From Thecaphora thlaspeos (taxonomy: Eukaryota > Basidiomycota > Ustilaginomycetes > Urocystidales > Glomosporiaceae), in assembly GCA_900291925.1 (NCBI GenBank), contig UWYS01000009.1, forward strand, positions 620,001 through 684,000: DNA of 64,000 bases, in the 5' to 3' direction. Both the position numbers and the translations under genes were made by a program. Shown here piece after piece: positions 45,093 to 55,200 of this stretch (the first letter of the stretch is position 1; each line of letters starts with the position of its first letter). The notes under the pieces were generated by a model. That model saw only the letters and a program-made list of their open reading frames with translations, was not told the DNA's origin and searched no databases.

Positions 45093-45281
45093 CTTAAGTA
45101 CAAGGTCAAGGGGATATTGGATGCCTGCCAAGGCTGCCAGAGGGGCCTCCAGTACTTGGTAAAGTGGATGGGCTACACCAAGCCCACCTGGGTACTAGCA
45201 CAACATGCCAAGAATGCCACAGAGCTGATCCAAGAATTCCATAAGCAGTTCCCCAGCAAGCCCAGCCCTTGGAGGCACTAG
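45093..45281 (+). pseudogene. Chromodomain at the integrase C-terminus
   Basis: One frame reads YKVKGILDACQ, then GLQYLVKWMGYTKPTWVLAQ and a helix ATELIQEFHKQFP ending at TAG 45279-45281, a chromodomain pattern. In chromoviruses this domain targets integration to marked chromatin. It is one of the best preserved pieces of the element. Confidence 0.75.
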
Positions 45282-45490
45282 GCAATCTCAGGACCACAGA
45301 CACAGCCCCCACATGCACTTGCCAGAGAAAGATCACATTCTTTGGCCAAGCCCCAGAGCCAGTCCAAGGGTCTTGAGGCTATCCCCCAGCATTTGCAACT
45401 TTGGGTCAGGGCCCCCTGTACAGACAAAGTAGAGGGAAACAAGGACAGGCAGGGGAACAGGAAGAGGCTGGCATTGACAGGACAAGAGTC

Positions 45491-45886
45491 TTAGTCTGAG
45501 ATCAACACAACATCTCTCTCCCTCTTCTTGTGCACCGCATGCATGTGTGCAGCTGTGGTGAGGTTACACTCCGCATTGGCAAGAGCATGGCGCCAAGGAT
45601 GGAGGGCCTCCTCAAAGCCAGCCTGGAACTGGCTGACTTCAGCTGCCTTGGCAGAGACACAGGTCAGGCACTGGATGAGGTCCCCCATCTGGGCAACAAA
45701 CGCATGCACAGTGTTCTTGGGGTCAGGGTGGGCCAGCCTGGAGAGTTGGAATATTGGGTCACAGAGCTTGGAGGAGCTGGAGCCCCAGGAGACAGGCCAC
45801 ACCTTTTTTACCCACATTGGAGCCATGATGTGCCAGCTGGCAAGCTGGCACTCTGTCAACCCACTTGTCTGCTCCCCTCTGTACAT
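45491..45886 (-). pseudogene. Gag-like fragment, opposite orientation
   Basis: A 131-codon minus-strand frame reads FVAQMGDLIQCLTCVSAKAA and HALANAECNLTTAAHMHAVH, reminiscent of the C-terminal part of LTR-element gag proteins. It lies between the two plus-strand elements and shares their CpG-poor composition, so it may be the remnant of a third insertion. Assignment is weak. Confidence 0.35.
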
Positions 45887-45889
45887 ATA

Positions 45890-45975
45890 GTCAGTCCCTT
45901 GTTTGCTCCCTACCTAAGCAATCTTATCAACCATCATCACTATTAACATAGTTGCACCTCACATTACAACTGATT
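45890..45975 (+). repeat. Probable 5' LTR remnant of the copia element
   Basis: The segment containing caaccatcatcac, tattaacatag and cacctcac matches 49302-49345 (caaccatcatcag, cattgacatag, cacctctc) with scattered substitutions. Only the 3' portion of the LTR appears to be kept. Confidence 0.55.
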
Positions 45976-46061
45976 AAGAGTCTGAGTTGCTCTTTTGAGC
46001 CAGACTTCTCTCCCAGTAGGACACACTGCAGCAGCATCACCACACCCTCAGCACAGCCAAC

Positions 46062-47640
46062 ATGGCTGACTGCAGCTTCCAGGAATCAGACCTGGCTGCC
46101 ATTGTCTCCTGCCTTGAGACAGAGCTTCACCAACTCAAAGCCACCCAGAAGCTCAAGGACAAGGAAGAGGCCACCAACTTCAGCAGCCTCAGCATCAAGA
46201 CCAAGAGAAGGAGTCAAGAAAATTGCTGGCACCATCAAGAAGCTGAAGCATTCCAGCTCTGCCTTCTACACCTGGAGCAAGATGCTCCAGGATGCCCTCA
46301 ACAACATTCCCAACAGCTATGCCATCCTCACCCAGCAGGACCCCTCCTTTCAGCATGGTGGCCCCAGCTATGATGCAGAAATTGACGCCTTCTTCAGCAT
46401 CATCATCCGCTTCACAGCCAATACCAGCAACAATGTGGGCAACATCAAGGACATCATTAAGCAGGTCCCCAGTGAGCACTGCCACCAGGGCAGCATCCTC
46501 TACAGGATGCTCAAGGAGACTCTCACTATTGGTGATGCTGCCATGGCCTGCCAGATCAAGGAGCTCATGTAGCTCAAGCTTGTGTCAACCATCAAGGTCC
46601 TTGGTGAGTGGATCAACAAGCTTGCCATCACAGGCAAGCACACCAGCATCACCATCACCAAGCAGGACCAGAAGGAGGCGCTCCTCTCTGCCTGTGAGGA
46701 GGACCCCAAGCTGGCCATCACAGTCTGCACCATTGAGACTGGCAACAACCCAGCCCACCAGTTCTACCATGGTGCCCTCAGCTTCCTCATGGTCCAGGAC
46801 TGCAAGTACACCCAGGAATCCAGTGCACATCTTGGCTGCAGCAGGGCTGCAGTCACTGGTCCCAGTGGCATGAACAGTGGACATGACCAACAGCTTGGCA
46901 AGAACTTCTTCTGCAGCTTCTGCTGCAACCACAGCCTAACACAGCAGGGACTGTGACAACCCCAAATTCAACATCAACATCTTCAACAAGGCCAAGCACA
47001 AGAAGTGGGAGAAACATCAGCAGAAGGATGTCAAGGGCAAGACCATCAAGAGCAAGGGCAGCAAGAGTGGCAAGGCCAACTGGGCCTCAACCACCACCAA
47101 GGACAGCAACTCCAGCACCAACTCCAAGGACTCTGTGAGTCTCCACAACCACCAGGCCATGCACTCCACCCTTAGTGATGCCAAGACCAATGCCTGGATC
47201 CTCGACTCTGGCGCCACAGCTCACATGAGCCACCAGGAGTTGAGCTTCCTCAAGCTGCACCACACCCAGGGTTCTGTCACCCTGGCTGATGGCAGCTGCA
47301 CCAGCATCAAGGGCATTGGCACAGTCTACCTCCCTGTCAAGCAGGCATCAGGGCTGACCAAACACCTCACTCTCTGCCGCTGCCTCTATGTCCCAGGGCT
47401 GAAGGACAACCTCATCTTGGGCATCCAGCTCACAGGTGCTGGCTATGGAGTCCTGCTCACTGATGCTGAAGCCACCCTCAGCCATCCCAAGCATGGCACC
47501 TACAGCTTCCCAAAGCTCAAGGACTCCTGGCAGATTGAGGCACTGCCAGCAGCTGCTGCTACAGCACTTGCTGCCGCCTCTGCCCCTGATGTCACTGCCC
47601 TCTGGCATGCCTGTATGGGCCACCCTAGCAATCAAAGGTA
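46062..47640 (+). pseudogene. Copia gag-protease region, interrupted
   Basis: The gag part begins MADCSFQESDLAAIVSCLET. The frame is split at about 46200, at TAG 46570-46572 and at TGA 46955-46957. The protease part (47135-47640) holds WILDSGATAHMS, then CRCLYVPGLKDNLILG and LWHACMGHPSN, typical of copia elements. Coding stops where the 47.64-48.31 kb segment begins. Confidence 0.8.
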
Positions 47641-48320
47641 TTGAAAGGAGTGAATGGGGAAGCTGTGGCTAGCCAACAACACAACTGATGTAGTTGTCTA
47701 CTCACAAAGACTAGGTTGAAGTTGTCCAATTATCCTTGTTGCTATCCCATGGATAAAGGATGTCTCTGGCAGGTTGGGTGCACAGCACAGACAGCTGTTG
47801 AGAGGGTAAAGTAGATAACAACTCAAGTCAAGTTGAAGGGAAGAAAGAAGAGAAGAAGCTGAACCTCTTGGAAGTGGGATGAAGAGATGATGATTTGATG
47901 AGGAAAGAGACATTGACTAAATCCACAAGTTGCTGATTATATTTACAACTTGTTGTCCACCCAAGGTAGATCCTGGTACTTGTATAGCATAGCCTTGCTA
48001 TACAGAGAGTTGGGACTTTGTTGTCCACAACAGTCAGCTATGGGCCATACTCAACATCTAAGGAGGAAGATGAAGGGAAGATGTGAGTGGCTACAGAGGG
48101 ATGTCTTCCATAGCCAATCATTGGACTTTGCCAGTTTGGGAAAACTCGACGGCATTCTGTTGGGGTCTGATGTGCCCACCTGCATATTGACTCTGATTCC
48201 TGTGTTCCCAACAGGCCTCAACTCCCTCTCTATTGGGGTCAAGACATCAGGAATGGAGTCAGTGTCAAGTCTGCAGGAACCATTGGCATCCTACTGTGGT
48301 TGTGCATGCTTCAGTGTGTT
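47641..48320. other. Unrelated segment occupying the place of copia integrase/RT
   Basis: About 680 bp, A/G-rich, with no similarity to integrase or RT that I can see. It contains repeated gttgtccac-like words (about 47725, 47950, 48022) and a TG-start (tgtagttgtctactcac, 47688). It may be a solo LTR or another element that replaced the core by deletion and insertion; no target duplication was found. Confidence 0.4.
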
Positions 48321-48885
48321 TAGTTGAAGGAACGTTTCAACAGCAGGCCCTCAGGTATTTCAACCAGACCAAGAACTTCACCCTGGCCTATGGCACACAG
48401 CATCAGGAAGAGCTTGTCAAGGGCTACTGTGATGCCAACTATGGCAGCAACAGCAAGCTGGAGCGGTGCAGCACCTCTGGCTACATCTTCTACCACTGTG
48501 GCAACCTGGTCAGCTGGTGCAGCCAGATACAGAAGTGCATTGCTCAGTCAACCATGGAGGCAGAGTATATTGCTGCTTCAGAGGCAGCCAAGGAGGCAGC
48601 ATACCTGTGCAACCTGCTCAAGGCACTAAGCTGGCAGACAACACCACTGATCCTCTGGGACAACCAGGCAGCAACATGCACTGCCAAGGACCCGCAGCAC
48701 CACCAGAAGCTCAAGCACATTGACATCCACTACCACTACATCTGCAAGGCATGTAAGCATTGCCATGTCATCATCCAGGATGTCTGCACTAAGCTCAATG
48801 CTGCTGACACCCTCACCAAGAAGGGGACCAAGAAGATGCTCATGGTAGCACACAAGACATTTGGTCTCCAGTGCTCAAAGGTGGA
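48321..48885 (+). pseudogene. Copia RNase H domain (3' end of pol)
   Basis: Motifs ALRYFNQTKNFTLAYG, VKGYCDANYGSNSKLERCST, STMEAEYIAASEAAKEAAYL, PLILWDNQAATCTAKDP and HIDIHYHYI are the classical C-terminal RNase H of Ty1/copia polyproteins. This is the best preserved domain of the element, open for about 200 codons, but it lacks the upstream RT. Confidence 0.88.
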
Positions 48886-48921
48886 CAACTCAAACAGACA
48901 TGGTGCATGGAGGTCAGGAGG

Positions 48922-49350
48922 AGTGCACCTCTGGAGCTAAGTCAAAATTGACGCCGCTGTTTTGGGACAAAAATTTCAAAAACAGCAGCATCAATTTCTG
49001 CCAGGGTCCAACTGGCCAAGATGCCTCTTAATTGATGCCATTGTTTTACACATTTTTGTTCAAAAGCAGCAGTGCCAATTTTCCAGGCCAAACAGACAGC
49101 TTTGAAATTTTAGCTTTTGGCAAAAATGCCCTTTTAGGGCCATACCTTTGTAGTAGAGTGGCCAAGGACCTGAGGAGGAGAGTTGGAAAGTGGGGTACAG
49201 ATCCAAGAGGCTGCCAGCAAAGCATGTGGGGCATACCAGCCTTCTCTTCTTGTATATTAGCCAGTTCCTTTCTCACTCTTTCCCTTTTCAATACCACCAA
49301 CCATCATCAGCATTGACATAGTCACACCTCTCATCCCAACTTGCTGCCCC
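48922..49350 (+). repeat. Probable 3' LTR of the copia element
   Basis: A purine-rich tract (ggaggtcaggaggag, 48907-48921) resembles a polypurine primer and is followed by TG. The end of this segment matches the 5' remnant. A hairpin-forming sequence lies inside (48944-48997). Confidence 0.5.
48944..48997. repeat. Near-perfect inverted repeat (hairpin)
   Basis: The arm aaaattgacgccgctgtttt (48944-48963) pairs with aaaaacagcagcatcaattt (48978-48997) with only a few mismatches across a 14 bp loop. A diverged direct copy of the arm words follows at about 49030-49080. Confidence 0.8.
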
Positions 49351-50258
49351 TGGTTCATATAGACATTTCCTTGCTTGCTGCATAGCTTAGGGGTAGCACC
49401 AATGATCACTGACATTGGTGTAGTTGCCCATCACCCTCCAATTTCAGACAAGTACCACATACATCATTAGCTTCAATAAGAATCCACCCTGTCTTGATTT
49501 CTGTTGGGCAAGGTGTTTGGGAAGTTTGGCAATGTGTGGGCAGTGCTCAGGACCAGCTCTGGCTGCAGCAGAATGCCACATGGAGTCTGCTCCATGCACT
49601 GCTTACATTGGTGCTGTGATTCCAACAGGGTGCAAAGTTCAAAGCTGATGGCTGAGGCAATGGCTGCATCATGGCAAGGGGGCTAGGCCCACATGGGGAC
49701 AGTGCAGCCATTTGCCACAGGTTGTTGATTGTACTTAGTATCTATAGGATCCTATGGTTCAATACTGATATCCCTTAAGCTCAGCTTACTCTCCCTCAAC
49801 CTCTCCTGGTCCAACTACACTGTCTTAGGCCAACACCATGGTATGCAAGACCCCTAGGGCTTAAGAATTTCCTGATGCAAAGTCTGACTTGAACTTGAGA
49901 GCTGATATTTTTGGTTCTTTTTAGAGGGGAGGAAGGAAGGGGAAGAGGGGGGGGGAGTAGTAAACATCACCAGCATCATCTTATGCTCACCATGAACCCT
50001 ATAAGTTCATACACTTTCTGTTGCTGAAGGTTTCTTTGGTCTTATTGCAAGAGCAAGGACTGAACACTGCATTGTAGCTGTTAGAATACTCTGACCAAAA
50101 CACAGGTCTTTTCTGCAAGTTCAACAGGACCTGGTCAGCCCTCTTGGAGGCAGGTGTTCACAGAAACAAAGTGTATTCGTGTTGGTCCGATCCAGCGCAA
50201 TCTCAGCCTCAAGAATCTCGGCCGACACAGCCCATTTTAGCTCGACCCGACCCATTTC
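49351..50258. other. CpG-depleted non-coding tail of the transposon island and TyrRS 3' flank
   Basis: It contains no recognisable gene. CpG depletion continues to about 50,170, so this part probably belongs to further decayed repeat sequence. It includes a purine-rich tract with a G run (about 49924-49960). From about 50,175 CpG returns, leaving roughly 85 bp before the tyrosyl-tRNA synthetase stop codon. Confidence 0.55.
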
Positions 50259-51749
50259 CTAACTCTGCTTGGCAGCTTTGGCAGCCTTGTCAGCCTTGTC
50301 AGCCGCCTGAGCGGCGAGTGCCGCCTCTTTGGACTCCGCTGTTCCACCTTCCTCCTTAGTGTAGAGGTGGGCAAAGCGCGGGTTGACTGCGAGGGATGCA
50401 GAACACATGAGGCTTTTCCGTCAGCACTTCACTCTCGGACGGCATTAAGCGGAAAGGATGTGAATGTCCCGTGACTCACTCTTCTTCTCCTTCTTCTTCT
50501 TGACGACCACCTCGTCCGGGTAAGCATCGTCTTTGATCTTTCTGAACTCTTCACTGCTGTTAAAGATCTTCTGCACCGGCTCTAGCAGCGCGTTAATCGA
50601 CTCAGATACCGCCCTCTTGAGGTCGGCGGGGTGAAGCCTTTTGTGCTTGAATTCGGCCTCGAGGTCATCGTAGTTGCTGAAATGGAGCGATCCGCCGTAC
50701 TTGTCCGGTCTGACGACGCTGAACAGTGTACCCTGGGGGGCGTCGTCGGCGACGAAATTGCGAGAAATGCCGCTGTCGGAGGCCGGAGCGACGCCTGCCT
50801 CTGCCGATTCGGCGCGGAGGCGTGCAATGGGGAAGAGGACCGCCTTGACAAAGGCAAGCACGCCATTGTCCTCGACGATACCCTCGGCGCAGATAGCGTC
50901 ATTGATCTTCTTGGTAACATCTTTGGGGCCGTCAAGGAAGTCGATCTTGGAGCTGGCGTCGGACGACGACATCTTGGAGCCCTTGAGGCCAGGGACCATA
51001 GCGTTCATGAGGTGCGCACGCTTGGTGTAGCCGAGACGTGGCAGGTAGAGCTCGGCAAAGGTGAAGATCTTTCGCTGTTTCGGCGGAAATTTGTAGAGGC
51101 AGGAAAGCGTACACGGCATGATCAGCCTGCGCCTCTCGATACTTGGCTCACTCTGTCAGGGCACACTTACCTGGTCGACACCGCCAAACTGCACATCGAC
51201 GTCGAGGTACTGCTCGTCGAGGGCCTGGAGGCCGGGGTAGAGGAGACCGCTCAGAAGAGGGCTGGACACCTGCTTTACGACTTCTGCACCGGCCTTTTTC
51301 GCGTCATGCTCGGTGACGGAGGCGCAGAGGCGGTAGTTGTCCATGTTGTAAGCCTCTGTAAGCTGGTAGCTGGAGCCGACGACAAAGATGAGACGGTCTG
51401 TGGGTACGCCGATCGACTTGAACACGGCGGTGAGGATATGCTTGTAGTAGGTGACACGATGTCGGACGAGCTCGATGGGTGCCTTGAGGTTGTCGAGGAA
51501 GGCATGGATATCGGCAAGGAGGACCTTTACCTCTACGTCGGCGCGGAGGAAGTCTGCGATCTTGGTGAGGGGCACGAGGTAGCCGATGTGAGGGCGGCCT
51601 GTGGGTGCTGTGCCCCAGTGCAGGCGAAGGGGACGTTCGTTCTTGTCGAGGACGGACTTGATGATGTCCTTGCCAAGGACCTCGTCAAGGCCTCTTGTGA
51701 TCAGCTCGAACCGCTCGGTAGGCGAGAGGGCCGCCTGTGTAGTGGTCAT
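50259..51749 (-). CDS. TYS1: Cytosolic tyrosyl-tRNA synthetase
   Basis: Exons 51749-51171, 51074-50480 and 50386-50259 encode 433 aa. This class I synthetase attaches tyrosine to tRNA-Tyr. The HIGH-like motif is in [19 protein letters not shown] and the KMSKS-like motif in [20 protein letters not shown]. Tyrosine-pocket sequences [15 protein letters not shown] and [20 protein letters not shown], and the junction [21 protein letters not shown] fix the first intron. The C-terminus is Lys/Ala-rich ([18 protein letters not shown]). The ATG at 51749 ([14 protein letters not shown], context AACAACATG) is preferred to one 14 codons upstream, which adds non-conserved sequence. Structure and length match eukaryotic/archaeal-type TyrRS without the human cytokine-like extension. 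Confidence 0.95.
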
Positions 51750-52279
51750 GTTGTTGCAGACCGTCTGATACGGGTCTACGGATTCGCGCACGGGTGTCTG
51801 AACGGAGAGGGCTGGACCAGCTGGAACAAGGAGAAGGGAGCGGTGATGACGAGGCGGTGCGAGTGAGTGGTGGTGGTAAACGTTTCAGTGTTTGATGAGG
51901 AGGGTGGGGAGGGGCGCGGTTGGCTGTTGGCCGCTGGCCGCTGGCCGCTGGCCGCTGGCCGATGGCCGATGGCCGATGGCCGACTTTTTGGAAGAAAGTG
52001 ACTCGCAGCGGGCCCCGCCCTTTCGCGCGAGTAGACACGAGAGAGAGGTCAGTGCGGGGCGTGTGGAGGTCAACACGCTCAGCCGGCCACCCACACGCGC
52101 CCCATCCTCCTTTCACCACACCATCGCCTCGCCACCGTCCTTTCCGCACAGACAGAACCGCCATTCAGTCTGCCCTGCCCCCCTTTGCGCGCTCTGCCAG
52201 TGCTGCAGGGGATCGTGGCCTATCGCTGCTCCTGCCACCTCACAGCCTCACGTCACTTCACTCCCGCTAGGGAACGCAG
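51750..52279. promoter_or_regulatory. Divergent promoter region of TYS1 and FIG4 with minisatellite
   Basis: 530 bp between start codons. Near the middle, a 7 bp tandem array (tggccgc, then tggccga units) runs from about 51924 to 51983. The rest is GC-rich leader sequence. Confidence 0.55.
51924..51983. repeat. 7 bp minisatellite (TGGCCGC/TGGCCGA)n
   Basis: About eight to nine head-to-tail heptamers. The 5' units end in C and the 3' units in A, showing segmental expansion of a variant. Confidence 0.9.
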
Positions 52280-55200
52280 ATGCCGCCGCTCGCCGACCCT
52301 TCTCTTGCCGCATCCACGCCGCTTTCCGTCACTACGGCACAGGCAGCGGAACCAGGCAGGATCGGCGAACTGAAGAAGTTCACGCTGTGGGAAACAAAGA
52401 CTCGCTTCTACCTCGTCGCTTACAATACTAGCCAGACCAGGTTCTGCATTCTAAAGGTAGACCGCACCCCTCCCATCGCCGTCACAGCGGGGCCCACCCT
52501 CCACCAGGATCGTCTGAATGATGCCGCCAAGGACGTGTCGGCTGGTATCGGCTCTTCTCGAAGCGACCCCCCAGTTGGCGCCTCATCTTCGGCTTTGCGG
52601 GACAGACAGTCTCACTTCGACACCCGGCGGGCCGCAGGGTCCAAAGATGCATATCCCTGCCCCCCGGCCGTCGCCGCCTCCCTCGCCGAACCGCACGTCA
52701 CTGCCCTCACCGATCCCTCGAGCCTCTCTGCTAGCGGCCAGAGGTACTTAAGCGAGGACGATACGTCCATCCCGCAGCTCAACAAGACGCTGCTAGACAC
52801 CAAGCAGGCGGAGGCTGCCGCCAAGGATGGTCAGCCCGCGGTCTCTCAAACCGCTCTCGCGTCAGGCTCCAAATCTATAATCGTCAGCCAGTCCACTGTA
52901 CCCTTCGCTGCCGGTAGCGTCGTCGCAGAAGCTTCCGTTCGTCCGCCTGTTGCTGCGTCTGCCGCTGCGAATGCTCCCTCTGCTGCGCAGCCGCACGATG
53001 CCTTCTCACAGCCGAAAGCGTCCAGCTCTCGGCGCTATCCTTCCCATGGCCGCTCTGCCGCCGATGCGGGTTGGGAGCTCAACGTCACTTCCGACACGGT
53101 CGTATACACGAGGTCCCAGGTGACTGAGCTGCTCGACATGATCAGGGAGGGCAATCGTTCGTCCGGCGGTCTCAGGGAGGTGGGTCGCTTCTTCGGCATC
53201 GTGGGCTTTGTACGCTTCACCGGCACGTACTACATGGTTCTTATCAGCAGACGCAGCGTCGTCGCCCTGATCGGCGGACACTACATCTACCACTGTGACG
53301 AGACGGTGACGCTGCCAGTCTGCCATCCCATCATTCTCGCTGCTTTGCCCGGGCGGACCAAGGCGCAGGACCAGGAGGAGTCGAGGCTGCTCCACCTCTT
53401 CAAGCAGGTCGATCTCGGTAAAAATTTCTACTTCAGCTACACATACGACCTCACGAAGACACTGCAGGACAACCTTACCTCTTCCCCGCAGGGTTCCGAG
53501 CCGCTCCGCGCCGCAGGCTCGCCGCCAAAGCCGTCGATCACGGCGTGGAGCTACAACGAAAAGTTCGTGTGGAACCACCACCTTCTGATGCCGGCATTCG
53601 GCGCTTCAGAGCGAACTGAGCTCGATGTGGATCCCCAAAACGGCTGGGTGCTCCCGCTCGTCTATGGCTTCGTTGACCAGGCGAAGCTCAGCGTGCTAAG
53701 CAGGACCGTCTACGTGACGCTGATTGCCCGGCGCTCGAGACATTTCGCCGGAGCGCGCTTCCTCAAACGCGGTGTCAACGAGAGGGGCCAGGTAGCCAAC
53801 GACGTCGAGACCGAGCAGATTGTCACCGAGGCTTTAACGACGCCCTTTTTTGCCCCGTCGCGGCGACCCGTGCCCACGCGTCCAGGGCGGCGTAGCTGTG
53901 GCGACCTAGCCATGGATCAGCGTCTTGTCGTCCGGCCCACGCTTTGCGACCAGAGGGGGGTCGACGTCGACGGTCGGCCAGCCACACCGACCGGATCCGA
54001 GCCTCACATCGGACAAGACCGGGCATGTTTTGACGCATCGCCTCGCTATACGTCGTACGTCATGATGCGAGGCAGCATCCCGATTTACTGGACTCAGGAC
54101 TCCACCAACATGTCGCCAAGGCCGCCTATCGAGATCAGCCTGGTCGACCCGTTCTACTCGGCCGCAGCGTTGCACTTTGATGACCTTTTCCACCGCTACG
54201 GGACACCCGTGATCGTGCTTAACCTGATCAAGAGCAAGGAAAAGCAGGAGCGCGAGGTCAAGCTGCTTCGTGCCTTTGGCGAGTGCATCGATTACCTCAA
54301 CCAGTTCCTCCCCGCGGCCAAGCGCATCCGACACATAGCCTGGGACATGTCGAGGGCGAGCAAGAGCCACGATCAGGACGTGATCGGCATCCTCGAGGAC
54401 ATCGCCGAGGAGACGGTGGAGACGACGAGATTCTTTCACTCGGGACCCGAGCCCGGCAGCTTCGGCGACGCGGCCTCTGCCGTCTTCGCCCACGAACACC
54501 GCGTCCTCTCGGATCGGACAGCTGTCGACGAGTCATGGGCCGCGCAGACGGACGCTTCAGCCCGTCGTAATGGCGGCGGCGGGGACGTCGACTCGGACGC
54601 GGACGGAGAGTCTGCGGGGGCCGCGAGGCGGGACACTATCCTGCTGCAGGACGGCGTCGTCAGGATCAATTGCGTCGACTGCCTCGATCGGACTAATGCG
54701 GCACAATTCGTTATCGGCAAAGCCGCTTTTGGCCATCAGCTGCACGCTCTGGGCCTGCTTGACGACCCTAGCCTGCCTTTCGACTCGGACGCCGTCAACA
54801 TGCTAACAGAGATGTACCACGACTTGGGTGACACGATTGCGATGCAATACGGCGGATCAGCGCTGGCCCATACCACCGATACCTACCGCAAGATTAACCA
54901 GTGGACCTCACACTCCCGTGACGTACTGGAAAGCATGAAGAGGTTCTACGCTAACTCGTTTGCCGACGCCGACAAGCAAGCCGCCATCAACCTCTTCCTT
55001 GGTGTAGATCCGGATGCCCCGGATTTTGCGCCCTATGTCTTCGCCGAGAAGGTCCTTTCCCCGACGATCTCAAGGGATGGGGCCGCCCCTACCACCCACA
55101 CCCTGGGCGGTGGGGGGAAGTCAGGCCTTGGAGAGAGAGCGCCTGCCCCGTCGGCGCCTGCCTCACACGTGCCTGCCCCGGCGGTCCCTTTTCGACCGCA

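Larger units (their letters stand above)
40013..45490 (+). mobile_element. Degenerate Ty3/gypsy (chromovirus-like) LTR retrotransposon
   Basis: Gag, zinc knuckle, protease, reverse transcriptase, RNase H, integrase and chromodomain homologies occur in this order on the plus strand, each interrupted by stops and frameshifts. The order integrase after RT, with a terminal chromodomain, defines Ty3/gypsy chromoviruses. CpG is nearly absent. The left end probably retains a decayed LTR leader with a TATA box (gatatatatagc, about 40130). Exact LTR ends could not be fixed. Confidence 0.85.
45890..49350 (+). mobile_element. Degenerate, internally deleted Ty1/copia LTR retrotransposon
   Basis: Gag (from 46062), a copia-type protease (WILDSGATAHMS, about 47195-47230), the GAG-pre-integrase motif (LWHACMGHP, about 47601-47628) and a copia RNase H end (48330-48880) are on the plus strand. 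Integrase and most RT are missing. Terminal sequences at about 45890-45975 and 49250-49350 are similar to each other, consistent with LTR remnants. Confidence 0.85.

Noticed and set aside
51750..51791. Upstream ATG for tyrosyl-tRNA synthetase
   Set aside because: It adds 14 residues without family similarity; the second ATG has the better context.
50631..51866. 411-codon plus-strand open frame opposite tyrosyl-tRNA synthetase
   Set aside because: It crosses the TyrRS intron and promoter and has no protein signature; it is a codon-bias artefact.
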